Below, piece by piece: positions 38,845-49,201 of a stretch of 64,000 bases of DNA. Made by a program: the position numbers and the translations under genes. The stretch spans positions 4,103,587 to 4,167,586 of the forward strand of contig CM030934.1 of assembly GCA_018136815.1 (NCBI GenBank). Reading direction: 5' to 3'. Below the pieces are notes generated by a model that did not search any database, was not told the DNA's origin, and saw nothing but the letters and a program-made list of their open reading frames with translations. The stretch's first letter is position 1, and each line of letters starts with the position of its first letter. Source of the stretch: Isochrysis galbana. Taxonomy: Eukaryota > Haptophyta > Isochrysidales > Isochrysidaceae.

Positions 38845-41457
38845 ATGGCGCGCTGCAAAGTGGGTTCGCTCTACGTGCAGGTGCTCGGCTCGGGCTCGTG
38901 GGACATCTCGCCGGGGCTGCTGCTCTTCTGCGAGGCTGGACAGGCGTATAGCGTCCTCTTCAACTGCGGCGAGGGCACACAGCGCTTCTGCGCGGAGCAG
39001 CGCATGAGGATAGCCACGCGGCTCCGAGGAGTGCTGCTCACTCGCCTCACGTGGGAGAGCATTGGCGGGCTTCCCGGCATGCTTTTCACGCTCAATGACG
39101 CGGGCCGCGGGGGTAACCTGCAGGTCTGCGGCCCGACCGGCCTCTCCGGCCTCGTTCGATCCTTCCGGCACTTTATGGGCGCCTCGGCGCTGCCAGGCGT
39201 CATTGCTGAGGTTGTCGATGCTGAGACAATCCACCTCAAGGAGAGTGGCATTATCGCAACACCGATCGTCCTCGGCGCGCTCGCCTTTGACCCCATGTTG
39301 GAGCGGCCTACGACCAGCGTAGCAGCGCTGGGCAGTGACGAAGCCACGCCAAGCAAGCGCCAACGCGCGGAATGCGCATCCGGTCGGCCAGAATTGCTTG
39401 TCTCTGATGGCGTGCCTGTCTGTGTTTGTTGGCTACTCCAGATGCCCGATGTACCGCCGAAATTCAACGCGCGCGCGGCCAAGGAGCTTGGAGTGCCGAA
39501 TGGTCCCCTAAGAGGCAAGCTGTGTGCCGGCGAGGCTGTGGCGCTTGCTGATGGGTCCTTGGTGACGCCAGAGCAGGTCTTGACCGATGGAGCCCCGGGC
39601 GAGCACTTGCTGGTGATCGACTGCGCCTCACTCGCTCAAGTGGCACAGCTTCGTGGCCACCCCCTATTTGCCACTCATGCGGTCGATCAAACCTTGCGCC
39701 CACTCGCCGCCGTGATTCATTTGACACCATCATCCATCGCCGGTCGCCCGGAGTATGCAGAGCTCTGTGCCGCGATGCCCAAGCAAACTATGCAAATGAT
39801 CCTGGGCAGGCTACCACAGCCTCAGCGCTTCGCGTTCGTTGCATCCGCGCGCCTGCAGCTCAAGCTGGGCAGTCTCCACTCGGTCGTCTTCCCTCCGCCG
39901 CTAGCACTAGGAGAGAGCATGTCAAACGAGGGCAGACTGACAAGCATAACGATGGGGAGTGAGGGCGCTGTTGCTGGCCTTCAAGAGGCACCGCTTCCCC
40001 CCGGCTGTGTGGCTGCTGACATGCTGAGCCGAATCGTCTTGCGCCCGCTCGACAAGGCTGGTCTGGCAAGAGAGGACGAAGTGAAGTTGCTGAGATGGAC
40101 AACATCGACCGGGAAGGATGTGTCGCTGCACACATCCGAACTGAAGCAAGAGGTCGCCGGGCTCGTCGAGCTTCCACGCAGCCTCTGCGCCCTATCCTCG
40201 GAGCTGCTAGAGCCCACAGGCACGTGGCAAGCAGAGGTCCGAGCTACATGTGAGACCGCCGAGATCCCGGCCGCCAAAGAGGTGAAGGCGCCTCAGGATT
40301 CAGGTGCCGGGGCTGGTGCTGGGAGTGACCCTACGGCTGAAGCCACAATTCGTGGAAGCCGTGCATCCATCACGTTTCTTGGGACAGGCGCAGCAATGCC
40401 TGCCAAATACAGGAACGTCAGTTCTTTCCTTCTTCAACTTGGGGCTCCCGATGACTCTGCAGTTATCGCAGCGTCTTCTGGAAATTTTGCGTCGGGTGAG
40501 GCCACCCCCGATGGAACGCATGGGGGGATGCGCGCAAAGCATGCGGAGAGCTACGGCGGGATCCTCTTCGACTGTGGTGAAGGCACGCTTGCGGCACTGC
40601 GCCGCCGCTTTGGCCATCGTGCGGAGCAAGTGGTGGCCTCTTTATCCATGGTGTGGATCTCGCATATGCATGCCGACCACCACCTCGGCCTCCTAGGCGT
40701 GCTCGAATTGCGCAGGGCGCTCGCTCTGCAGCCGGGCTATCGGGGCGTGTTACCCCTTGTCGTTGTCGGCCCACGAGCTCTTGGCACATGGCTTCGTGAA
40801 GCTGCGAGTCGACTGCATACAGGAGTCGAGTTTTGCTTCGTACATTGCGTGAGCGTGGGCTCCGACGCATCGGTTGGCGTTGCCCTCCTTCGTTTCGGCT
40901 GCCGGTGGATGGCCTCCGCACCGGTCGAGCACTGTCCTGACGCGTGGAGCGTAGCATTGCAACACAATGAGGGATGGGGGCTCGTCTACTCGGGTGACAC
41001 TCGGCCATGCAAGACCGTAGTCAAGCTCGGCCAACAGCTTGACGCTACCTGCCGCCTGCTCGTGCACGAGGCGACATTCGACGACACAGAAGACATGGCT
41101 TATGAGGCTGTCGCACGTCGCCATTCGACTGTGAGCGAAGCCTTGCGAGTGGGCGAACAGATGGGCGCTTGGCGCGTGTTTCTCACCCATTTCTCGCAGC
41201 GCTACCCAAAGCTTGCTGACGTGCGCCACGCGCCAACATCCAGTGCGCTGATTGCCTTCGACCTCATGAGCGTGCCGTTTCGTCTATTGCCTAGTCTACC
41301 AGAACTTACGTCAGCCTTGTTATGCCTCTTCGAGGACGAGCTCGACTCATTGTGCGATGAGCAATCTCTCCACGTTGCGAAGAATGAGCCAGCCCCAAAG
41401 AATGAGCGTGTTGAGCGGACTACAGCCCACCTTCCGCATCTCGTATCATCTCCCTAG
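38845..41457 (+). CDS. ELAC2: Long-form ribonuclease Z (tRNA 3' processing endonuclease, ELAC2-like)
   Basis: An 870-residue intronless protein from ATG 38845 (MARCKVGSLYVQVLGSGSWD). Upstream codons in the frame come from the LTR and palindrome region. It cuts the 3' trailer from tRNA precursors. The N-terminal half is an inactive metallo-beta-lactamase copy (FNCGEGTQRF, then LLTRLTWESIGGLPGM). The C-terminal half is active: ITFLGTGAAMPAKYRNVSSF near 510, ILFDCGEGT, the zinc motif WISHMHADHHLGL near 605, SGDTRPC near 716, HEATFDD near 740 and FLTHFSQRYPK near 780. All expected zinc ligands are visible. Length fits long tRNase Z (750-930). A single form usually serves nucleus and mitochondria. 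Confidence 0.95.
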   Translation: MARCKVGSLYVQVLGSGSWDISPGLLLFCEAGQAYSVLFNCGEGTQRFCAEQRMRIATRLRGVLLTRLTWESIGGLPGMLFTLNDAGRGGNLQVCGPTGLSGLVRSFRHFMGASALPGVIAEVVDAETIHLKESGIIATPIVLGALAFDPMLERPTTSVAALGSDEATPSKRQRAECASGRPELLVSDGVPVCVCWLLQMPDVPPKFNARAAKELGVPNGPLRGKLCAGEAVALADGSLVTPEQVLTDGAPGEHLLVIDCASLAQVAQLRGHPLFATHAVDQTLRPLAAVIHLTPSSIAGRPEYAELCAAMPKQTMQMILGRLPQPQRFAFVASARLQLKLGSLHSVVFPPPLALGESMSNEGRLTSITMGSEGAVAGLQEAPLPPGCVAADMLSRIVLRPLDKAGLAREDEVKLLRWTTSTGKDVSLHTSELKQEVAGLVELPRSLCALSSELLEPTGTWQAEVRATCETAEIPAAKEVKAPQDSGAGAGAGSDPTAEATIRGSRASITFLGTGAAMPAKYRNVSSFLLQLGAPDDSAVIAASSGNFASGEATPDGTHGGMRAKHAESYGGILFDCGEGTLAALRRRFGHRAEQVVASLSMVWISHMHADHHLGLLGVLELRRALALQPGYRGVLPLVVVGPRALGTWLREAASRLHTGVEFCFVHCVSVGSDASVGVALLRFGCRWMASAPVEHCPDAWSVALQHNEGWGLVYSGDTRPCKTVVKLGQQLDATCRLLVHEATFDDTEDMAYEAVARRHSTVSEALRVGEQMGAWRVFLTHFSQRYPKLADVRHAPTSSALIAFDLMSVPFRLLPSLPELTSALLCLFEDELDSLCDEQSLHVAKNEPAPKNERVERTTAHLPHLVSSP

Positions 41458-42189
41458 GCTCACCTTAGAGCTTACGCTGCTTGATTGCTTGGTGAGATAC
41501 GGTGGGACTTGTTACGACCACTTCCAATGCAAGCGGACAAAGCAGGGTGTTGCCTTTGCCTAACGCGAGCGAGAGCGCGGCCAAGGTCGGCCAGTAGGGC
41601 TAGGCTGGCCGCTATCGCTCCGCCATCCCATTCAAGCAGCTCAGTAGGGCAGGGAGAAGGGCAAGCACGGAAGCGGACGAGGAATGCATCGCCTAGCCCA
41701 GCGAATTCGTCGCCTAAGCCACCGAATTCGTCGCCTTAACCAGCCAAAAGGAATTTTTTTTGATCAATGCCTTTCCCCCACCCCCTCCTCCTCTTTTCCT
41801 CTCTTTCCTTCACCTTTGCTTTGCTCCCTGCCAAAGAACTCAACACCGCCGGTCTTGCACCGGTAGTCAGCACATCGTTCCCCCCACCCACTCGCGCACT
41901 AGGCCAGGACGGCAAGCATACGGCAGCAGATAGAGCCCAAGCTTATAATATGTGAGAATTTGCGAAAATCGCACGAATGCAGCACATGCATCATGCATAT
42001 GCATTAAGGATCCTGGCGAGCCATTCGTAATGCTTCGTCGAAGGCGACGTGGGACAAGGTCGCGAGGAGCGACGGCTGAGCAGCACAGAGATTTCTTGCC
42101 TCCATTATTTGGTACCACCTACCATTCCCACTAAAAATGTGGCTGGCAACGGAGTAGCTGTGCCTAGTGGCAGTGGCAACTTGTGGCAA

Positions 42190-42470
42190 CGATATTGACG
42201 AATAAAACTTTATAATATTCTTACTTACCGCACATGCGGCCGTGGACCCACTACTTACACGTAGCATACTTTCTACACCCCCACTCCCCCGGCCCTTCCC
42301 CCCCCCGCCATCACAGGCGGCTCCCCCCGCCCCCGTCCCCCGTGCACTACTAGGGACTAGGGGGATTTGGGTGAAGGGCTTAGATATGGTCCGGTGGCAC
42401 TACGCCAAACACCAAGGGGTCTGGTACGAGGCGGAGCTCTCCTACCGAGGCACACCGGTACTAGGGGGAT
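42190..42470 (+). repeat. Family R1 repeat, copy 4
   Basis: TATAATATTCTTACTTACCGC, ATGCGGCCGTGGACCC, TTTCTACACCCCCACTCCCC, GTGCACTACTAGGGACTAGGG and GGGCTTAGATATGGTCCGG. A fifth, shorter copy follows at once at 42480-42610 in the same orientation. Confidence 0.85.
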
Positions 42471-42479
42471 AAATAAATA

Positions 42480-42610
42480 AATAAATTTCTTAATAGTCTC
42501 ACCGCACGCGCGGCCGTGGACCCTCTACTTTCTCTTCACGCAGCAAAACTTTCTACACCCCCACTCCCCCGGCCCTTCTCCCCCCGCCATCAGGCGACTC
42601 CCCGACATGC
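42480..42610 (+). repeat. Family R1 repeat, copy 5 (truncated)
   Basis: AAATTTCTTAATAGTCTCACC, GCGCGGCCGTGGACCC, CACGCAGCAAAACTTTCTAC and CATCAGGCGACTCCCC, then lost. It is nearly identical to the 7585 copy over 120 bp, so this insertion is young. Confidence 0.85.
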
Positions 42611-42863
42611 AGTGTACATTAGATTTCGGATTTGCGGCGCGCGTCCTAGACAGTCATGCGTCGGGATGTGCTTGCGCGTGAGGCTGCATGGGCGGGGGTT
42701 CTGCTAACCATCGGGGCATTGTACGGCGCGATGGGTGCGCGGTACGCCGGTTGGACCGAACTGCTGTGCATCGAGGGGGTTCCGTTTGCGATTTGAACGC
42801 GTCCGACGCCGCGCCCGCAATGTTGTCAGATTCGCAGTGAGCTTCAATAATAGCAAGAAGACA

Positions 42864-43109
42864 ATGTCTGTCGCGGCCTCCGAGCGATTGGCGGCGACTG
42901 CGCCGAAGGAGAACCCCTCTCTGCAGGCCAAGTGGGGGGTGATGGATGCGTACTCGCCGGCGCAGGAGAACCCTTCTCTCGCGCTGCGCATCAGTGATAC
43001 ACGCCCGACTCCTCTTGGCGCTACCGGTCAGAGAAGCGCGCAGAAGGACGAGTGCAATGCCCACAACCCGTGGCTGGGGGCCAATTGGAACGTGATGGAC
43101 AATCTGTGA
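42864..43109 (+). CDS. Small protein with repeated W-x-VMD motif
   Basis: An 81-residue ORF from ATG 42864 (MSVAASERLAATAPKENPSL). It holds an internal repeat: KENPSLQAKWGVMDAYS, AQENPSLALR, and NPWLGANWNVMDNL at the C-terminus, so NPSL and W-x-VMD each recur. That periodicity and the clean start and stop suggest a real gene. No domain recognised. The frame is open further upstream to about 42735 in a GC-rich context. Confidence 0.5.
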   Translation: MSVAASERLAATAPKENPSLQAKWGVMDAYSPAQENPSLALRISDTRPTPLGATGQRSAQKDECNAHNPWLGANWNVMDNL

Positions 43110-43500
43110 CGGATTGCGCGCGGCACCGGGGCCAGGGCCGCGCGTAGTCGGTGGTGATTTGGGGGAGAGAAGAGGGGGTGCACGGCCGACGCCGCCGGTG
43201 CCGCGCAGACGACCCTTGGTGGTTGACGCACGCAACGTAAGCGCCCAACGGCCGGACACGCACGCTCAGTTCTAGCGTGGGCCGCGGCCGGCACTTCTTT
43301 CAACTGCTGCGCGCATACATGCGGTATTACCATCTGAAACCTGCACGTTTGTACTTTAATAAGGGGGTCCTTTAAGTAGAACTTATACCGTCCACATGGG
43401 GGGCACTTGCCAAAAAAACAACCAAACCTGAGGTTGCACCCTCTTAAGAGTGGGTGATCTGGGTGCCCGTCCCGCCCCCCATGAAGGCAAACGACCTTCC

Positions 43501-43600
43501 NNNNNNNNNNNNNNNNNNNNNNNNNNNNNNNNNNNNNNNNNNNNNNNNNNNNNNNNNNNNNNNNNNNNNNNNNNNNNNNNNNNNNNNNNNNNNNNNNNNN
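43501..43600. other. Assembly gap (100 N)
   Basis: Unknown sequence of nominal length 100. The coiled-coil gene on the minus strand continues into it. Confidence 1.
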
Positions 43601-43648
43601 TACTCTGTGGCTTTGAGCGAAGCTACGTGATTAAGCTCGTACTGATAC

Positions 43649-45406
43649 CTGGTACGCTTCGGCTTCCCTCTTCAACATCTCCACCTCAGCCTCGGCAGTG
43701 CTGCGTATGCGCAGCTTAGCCAGTAGCTCCTGGTTTGCCTCCTGCACACGGCTCGCCTCCTTTTGAAGAGACTCGAGCTGCGAGCGGAGCGAATCGAGTT
43801 CAAACCTGATAGGCAGAAACGGGGGCCGACTCTTTCTCCCCACACAATTGCCAAACATTTCACCGCGCCTCCAAACCTTGCCCCCCCCCCCTCCCCCGGG
43901 CCTTATCAAAGAAATACTAGGCCGAACTCCCAATATGGTCCTCAACTCGGCACACACCTTGAGACATTGGCACCTAGCCTCTTGTTCATTTCAGCCACCA
44001 TCTGAAGTCTGGCACCTTCAGCTTGGACCTCCTCCTCGCGCTTGCGCAAGAAATCAAGCTCCTCATTTGCCGCGGCGAGTTCCATCCGAAGATGCGCCAT
44101 CTCCGTCGCCTCATGGATGCCTGCGTCCAAGTGGACCTGCGAAAGGCAGTAGGATCGCACGGGGTTCCCAATTGAGCTGAGAAATCGATGAGGCGCGCAG
44201 GCTCATCGAACTTTTACAAAACATACAGCTGTCTCGCCAAGTCACCACTTGACCATCGTGCCTCTCCTCACTTGCTTGAGAGTTTCAGCCGCGTTGCGAT
44301 GCGCAAGCTTTTCTTCTTCAAGTTCCTTTTCGAGTTTACTGCGCTCCGCCTCGTGGGTCTTAGTCATGGTCTCGATCTCAGCTTGCAGATCCATCACTTG
44401 ACGGCGTGCCTCTGCGTGGTTGGCCATCATCTCAGGCGTCACGCCCGCAATCACCCCACTGTCTCCGGCATTATTCGCTTCTCCTCCCAACGATGAGCGC
44501 TTCCGGCTGAGTGCTGGAGAGACACTAGCCTGACGATCTGCAGCAGCAGTCATCATCTCCGCCATGACATGCCGCTGCTTCTCTTTAACCTAATGCGTTG
44601 GGTGGCAAGCATGGTATATTGAGCAGAAGCAACTGTGAATGGCGAAAACTATCATATGAGCGGTCATTGAGCGCGATTGACGCAGGGTCGCGCACCATCT
44701 GCCAGTGGAGGTCCGATTTGAGCTTTTCAATCTGCTCCTGCAGCTCCTTCGCACATCCGGGCCCGCTTTCCAATTTTTGAATCTGTTCAAGTAGCACGCG
44801 CTCCTTGTGTTGCGCTTGCTTAACTGTCTCCTCGAGCAACGCGATCCGCTCATTAGAGCGCTGCACTTCCTCTTGCAATGATTGGGGCATGACGCGGCGC
44901 TGTAATTCGCTCATCACCTTGGACATCGCGAGGCGTTGGTCTGACCCCACGTTCCCCTGGGCCAGGTCCTTCCGCTTCTTGGCCATCAAGTTTCTCTCCT
45001 CAGCCAGCGCGTTTCTCTCCTCGGCCAGCGCGTTTCTCTCCTCGGCCAGCGCGTCTTTCTCCTCCGCGAGTGTGTTACTCTCCTCTACCAGCACTCTCCT
45101 CTCTTCAGCGATGGAGTCGCGCTCTCTCGCAAGAGAGTTTGAGTACTCACGCAGCTGCGCTTCCCAGCCGGCGAGGCGTGCTTTGTTGGCGTCGTCAATG
45201 GGCTGTGAGGCACCCCGCCCCGCGCCGCGCGCCTCCGCCGACTCCCCCCCCCCTCCTCCTCCATACCCAGGAAGAGAGTGGTAGGGAGGGAGATGGAGAG
45301 CGAGAGGAGAGGGAGAGAGCAGGGGAGACGGCGGGAGAGGGCGGCGCCGCGCAGCTTCGCAGTCCGCTTCCCGCTCCTTCCCGCGCGACAGGTGGCTCTC
45401 CCCCAT
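43649..45406 (-). CDS. Multi-exon coiled-coil protein, continues into the gap
   Basis: Four exons join in frame: 45406-44696, 44589-44272, 44136-43958 and 43805-43649, with introns of 106, 135 and 152 bp. The fourth exon ends at a CAG/GTATCA donor just before the gap, so more exons follow. The visible part is 455 residues. After a Pro-rich start (GYGGGGGGESAEA), residues about 65-110 hold four tandem LAEER/EKDA/NA heptads, and then a nearly continuous coiled coil to the end (SLQEEVQRSNERIALLEETV; ANHAEARRQVMDLQAEIETM; HLRMELAAANEELDFLRKRE; RFELDSLRSQLESLQKEASR). No motor or globular domain is seen. A cytoskeletal or trafficking scaffold is likely in general terms only. Its first donor (GTGCGC after ATG) matches that of the coiled-coil gene at 32609-34253. 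Confidence 0.8.
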
Positions 45407-45472
45407 AGATGAAACAACCAGGGATCTAGTAGCTCTAGGAGTAAGTAGTAGAGCTAGTAGAGTAGTAGATAG

Positions 45473-45979
45473 ATCGCCGCCCACGTCGACCTCACCGAGC
45501 CCGCCCCGGCCACTCTCGAAGCCCTCGCCGACGCCACGTGGGGCGACCGCAACCTCTACGGCATCCTGCTCACGTTCGGGGGCGGCGCCATTCTTCACCA
45601 AACTAAGAAACTAGCGCTTGTCGTCGACTCCTCCATGGAGGCCGAGGGCATCGCCTCCTCCAAAGCCGGCGAGTACGTTTCCTACGCCCGCGAGATCCTC
45701 CGAGCCCTCGGCGTCTCCCTCGACGCCCCCACCCTCGTCGGCACCGACAACCTGGCCAACATGCGAGTAGGTTCTCTTCGCTCCGCACCTAGCCGAGCCC
45801 GCCACTTCATGCGCCGCTACCACGCCCTCCTCCAGCGTGTAGCCGCCGGCGAAGTCGCCCTTCGCCACGTGAACACCGAGCACATGGCCGCCGACTTTCT
45901 CACCAAGTGGCTTCCCAAGAAGAAGGTCGACGCGTGCGTCCGCTACGCCACAAACTCGTGGGCGCATGTCGCAGCTTGA
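45473..45979 (+). pseudogene. Ty1/copia RNase H C-terminus, GC-rich family
   Basis: 168 codons after a TAG at 45470: LADATWGDRNLYGILLTFGG, then LALVVDSSMEAEGIASSKAG, VGTDNLANMRVG, ARHFMRRYHALLQRVAAGE and HMAADFLTKWLPKKKVDA. The catalytic Asp/Glu pattern (D..S.EAE, tDN, aDfLTK) is intact. The 5' side is cut just before 45473; the 3' side continues to a purine tract and LTR at 46065. Codon use is far more GC-rich than in the copia fragment at 38160, so this is a different family. Confidence 0.85.
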
Positions 45980-46064
45980 TCCTCCTTCTCGTCGCCCCTC
46001 CTCCCCCTTTTCCCGCCTTTGCACTGCTCCTTCCCCCGGGCTTCAACTCTCGCAGTGGGGGGGG

Positions 46065-46540
46065 TGTTGCGGGTAGGGGGAGCACCCCATGCGACGCGCT
46101 CTACTCTTAGAGCGCGCCTCCTCACATGCAAAGAGGAGCGTCCCAGACACACTCTATTCTTAGAGCGTGTCTCCCCTTCCGCCCCTCTCCCCCGGTTCCC
46201 TCGCATGCAGCTCCAGCCGGGATCCCTTCCTTCCCTCCTTCCGTGAAACCCCAGCGGTTCCTTTTGTTCCCTCGGCCCGCGAGGCTCGGAGCCCCCCCGC
46301 GCTCGCCCCTTGTTCCTCCCCCATCCGACGCCCGGCTCTCCCCTTCGTTCCATTAGTCTTTCCTCTGTTCCTAGAATTTCCCCGTGTTTTCTTCCCCCGT
46401 CGTCCCGGTTTGTTTTTTACCCTCGTCCTCTTGTTTCTGGCGCGCTCGCCCGGAAGCACCCCCTCGTGTTGTCTCTGGTGTGCTCCACTCCGTTCCACTC
46501 GCTGTCATGTCTCCCGATCCCGCTCTCACACCATGTAACA
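46065..46540 (+). mobile_element. 3' LTR of the GC-rich copia element (476 bp)
   Basis: A run of G after CGCAG (purine tract, 46054-46064) leads to TGTTGCGGGTAG; the block ends CACCATGTAACA. It contains GCTCTACTCTTAGAGCG and TCTATTCTTAGAGCG, each a short inverted repeat. The solo copy at 11143-11730 shares start, end and internal phrases. Confidence 0.8.
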
Positions 46541-47250
46541 GGACCTATCAAGGCGCTTCCTCACCCCCGTCGCGCCCTCCCTCTCCCTCCACACACCACA
46601 CAACCCAAGCCTCACAACAGCCCCACCCAGTCCACACATCCACCAACACAACCACCTCATTCTCACCTCACTCGCCACACTGGTATATAATGAAATTTGT
46701 GGACGTCGAACTCTACTACTCAATAGAAGCCTTTGACCTTTGATGATGTATTTCCATGCTATTATGCAGAGGGCTTTCAGGCTGTCGTGGGTGGTTGCTC
46801 CGGGGTCAACGAAGAGTCTATCTTTTGCTTTTTGCGTGCGTGACCTCGCTTGGGGTGAGGCGTGTAGCCCGTTCGGGCGTCTATAGCATAGCTTTGAATA
46901 TTCTCGACGTCCCTCATCGCATTATAGTTTATAGCACCACCAATGATATTTTGATTTGTAGAAAGTCAGGGTAAAAAACTTTTGCTTTTGAAGACTCAGG
47001 CTACTAGCTACCTGGATTATCGGCGTGTCGCATGCAAGTTTTGATGATTTGATATATGTTCTCACGGCGATCACCGAGATCGAAGTTAGTGCCCGTCAGC
47101 CGCTGATTCGAGAATCCTCTGAGCTTGACGGAAATGATTTGCCACACCCAATGGCTTAGTCTCCAGCACACACTTCTTACCATATCATCAAAGGTCTTGC
47201 AGTGAGCACGCCTGAGCAGTTTCTGTATGCGCATAATGCGCGCATAGTTC
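46541..47250. other. Gene-poor stretch
   Basis: No coding sequence is supported. The left part is C/A-rich; the right part should contain the 3' UTR of the UreG gene on the minus strand. Confidence 0.5.
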
Positions 47251-48078
47251 TCAATGAGAATGCTCATGGACGGAATCGTTCGCAGCGCCCTGCATCTTCG
47301 TTGCCTGCCGCCATGCTGCCTCGATGTGTTCCTGAATCTCATCCAGCTTGTGGCGCATGCGAATCGCCGAAAACACGACAGGACCATCGCCGCGCATACG
47401 AGCGGCGTCGCGCGCCATCACACCTAGATCGGCGCCTACAGCCTCGGCCAAATCGACCTTGTTGATGACGAGGAGGTCTGCCTGCGTCACTCCAGGGCCG
47501 CCCTTCCGAGGAACCTTGTCACCTCCAGCAACATCAATCACATAGATTGTGTAATCGGCCAGCTCTGATGAGAAGTTGGCTGCGAGATTGTCACCTCCGG
47601 ACTCGCACAGAAGAATTTCAGGCCCCGGATCGGTGACGGTGACAGTCAAGTCTTCCAAAGCGGCCAGATTTTGAGAGACATCCTCACGTATCGCCGCGTG
47701 CGGACAACCACCCGTCTCTACGGCTCTGATACGGTGCCCTGGCAAGGCGTCGTTGCGAGACAGGAACTCGGCGTCCTCCCGCGTGAATATATCATTCGTA
47801 ACCACACCGATCGATCGAGTCGGGAACATCGAGCGGCAGAGCTGCAGTACTAGCGCCGTCTTGCCAGAGCCAACTGGACCGCCGATGCCCACGGTGAAGG
47901 CTCGCTGAGAGAAGTCGCGCCGAGCCCATCGGGCCGCTCGTCCTGTCTCCCTGGCGGAAAAGTCGCCAGGATGTTCATACTCGTCGTGCGAGTGCGTGTG
48001 GCCGTGCTCGCGTGCGAGAAGCCGCGTGCTCGTCCGGGCGAGACGGCCTGAGCGCCGAGCCAGACCGCGCGCTAGCAT
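47251..48078 (-). CDS. ureG: Urease accessory GTPase UreG
   Basis: A 275-residue intronless protein; ATG 48078 is the first in-frame ATG (the frame opens 14 codons earlier at a GTG). It is a SIMIBI-class GTPase that delivers nickel to urease with UreF and UreH/D. Motifs: P-loop [13 protein letters not shown] near residue 63, [13 protein letters not shown], the metal-binding Cys-Pro-His in [29 protein letters not shown], and INKVDLA (the NKxD guanine motif). The His-rich N-terminus ([14 protein letters not shown]) is like plant UreG and can store nickel. It is preceded by a basic Arg/Ala-rich stretch ([20 protein letters not shown]) that resembles an organelle-targeting sequence, which is unusual. 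It implies the organism can use urea through urease. No urease subunit is in this window. Confidence 0.95.
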   Translation of the reverse strand: MLARGLARRSGRLARTSTRLLAREHGHTHSHDEYEHPGDFSARETGRAARWARRDFSQRAFTVGIGGPVGSGKTALVLQLCRSMFPTRSIGVVTNDIFTREDAEFLSRNDALPGHRIRAVETGGCPHAAIREDVSQNLAALEDLTVTVTDPGPEILLCESGGDNLAANFSSELADYTIYVIDVAGGDKVPRKGGPGVTQADLLVINKVDLAEAVGADLGVMARDAARMRGDGPVVFSAIRMRHKLDEIQEHIEAAWRQATKMQGAANDSVHEHSH

Positions 48079-48697
48079 CTCGCAGCCCCGCCTCGCCACC
48101 GCCACACACGAGCAATCCACGCTAAAAGACAGATACTAGCGCGTACAATAACATAATAACGTGGATCCGCCCCCCGCCTCTTGCTCCCGTGATATAATGT
48201 GATGAAAGATGATAGAGGCTTTTAACCCTAGTATGTGCCTAGTCCGCGAGGCGGACGGTCGGAACATTTTTAGCACATATGGCTATATTGGGAGCCCCTA
48301 GGGGCACTAGGAGGGCCCTAGGGGGCCTCCGGATGTGAAATGGGACCCCTCCTAGGCCTGGGTAGATCTCCCTACCATAAATTCGTCAATGTTGCTTGGT
48401 TTTAGAAGCGCGGGAGAACGTTGCCACGAAAGGTTCGCGCGAGCCCGTTTCCCTCCTCTCCCCCCCTCCCCCGCTCCCCCGCCCTTTCCCCCCACGGGTG
48501 CTCTCCGTGACCAAACAACACCTCCTCCTTTTTTCACCCCTCTTCATCTCTTTCTCTTCTATGCACTCCCGCGGGCCGCGGGCTCGCCCGCGAACTGCCA
48601 CTTGCGACGCGCCCCCCTCCTCCCGCGAACTCCCACTGGCGAAGCCCCCCCCCCCCCCTTCCCCCACTACCCTACTACCCTCTCGAGCACGCCCGCC

Positions 48698-49201
48698 ATG
48701 TCACGACCGAGCCCCAGCACGCAAACTTGCCCCACACTTCCCCCAGTACGTCCGGCGCAACAGAGACGCGATCTCACCCCATCAAAGGTGAAGGTTGAGA
48801 AGTCGGGAAGGGCAGGGGGGAAGAGCGTCGTGAAGACCGTCGTTGAGTTCCAGCCTCCCAATGCTCAGCCCAAGCTGTTCGACCGTTGCGTCGAGGCGCT
48901 CGATGGGCCAAGGCATGCACGGAGGCCGAGCAGCATCGCGAGGAAGGCGGGGAAGAAGAACATCACGCAGGTTCAGTGGGCAGACGAGTACGATGAGCCG
49001 GAGGGATGGAGCGACGACGACTTGATGCCTGCAGAAGCCACGGAGGAAGATTGCTATTGGGCTGCCGGCCCGATCGCCCGCGAGCTCCCTACTTCCCGTG
49101 GCCCCGAGCCCGGCCCCACTGATGCATCCCTCACTGATAGGTCCACCGAACAAGAGATCCTTGTGCATCAGATACCGGCTGAGTTCACGGTTAGCGGTTA
49201 G
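48698..49201 (+). CDS. Unknown 167-residue protein
   Basis: It starts at ATG 48698 (MSRPSPSTQTCPTLPPVRPA) after a pyrimidine-rich leader (48430-48690). The N-terminal half is basic (LTPSKVKVEKSGRAGGKS); the middle has FDRCVEALDGPRHARRPS; the C-terminal half is acidic with ADEYDEPEGWSDDDLMPAEA and CYWAAGPIAREL. There are no introns and no recognised domain. The basic-to-acidic layout is like small nuclear or transposon-associated proteins. The clear switch from leader to even codon use favours a real gene. Confidence 0.5.
   Translation: MSRPSPSTQTCPTLPPVRPAQQRRDLTPSKVKVEKSGRAGGKSVVKTVVEFQPPNAQPKLFDRCVEALDGPRHARRPSSIARKAGKKNITQVQWADEYDEPEGWSDDDLMPAEATEEDCYWAAGPIARELPTSRGPEPGPTDASLTDRSTEQEILVHQIPAEFTVSG

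Noticed and set aside
38704-41229. Minus-strand ORFs opposite tRNase Z
   Set aside because: They are shadows of a strongly coding GC-rich gene and have no motifs.
47202-47853. Plus-strand ORFs opposite UreG
   Set aside because: They are shadows of the UreG coding strand.
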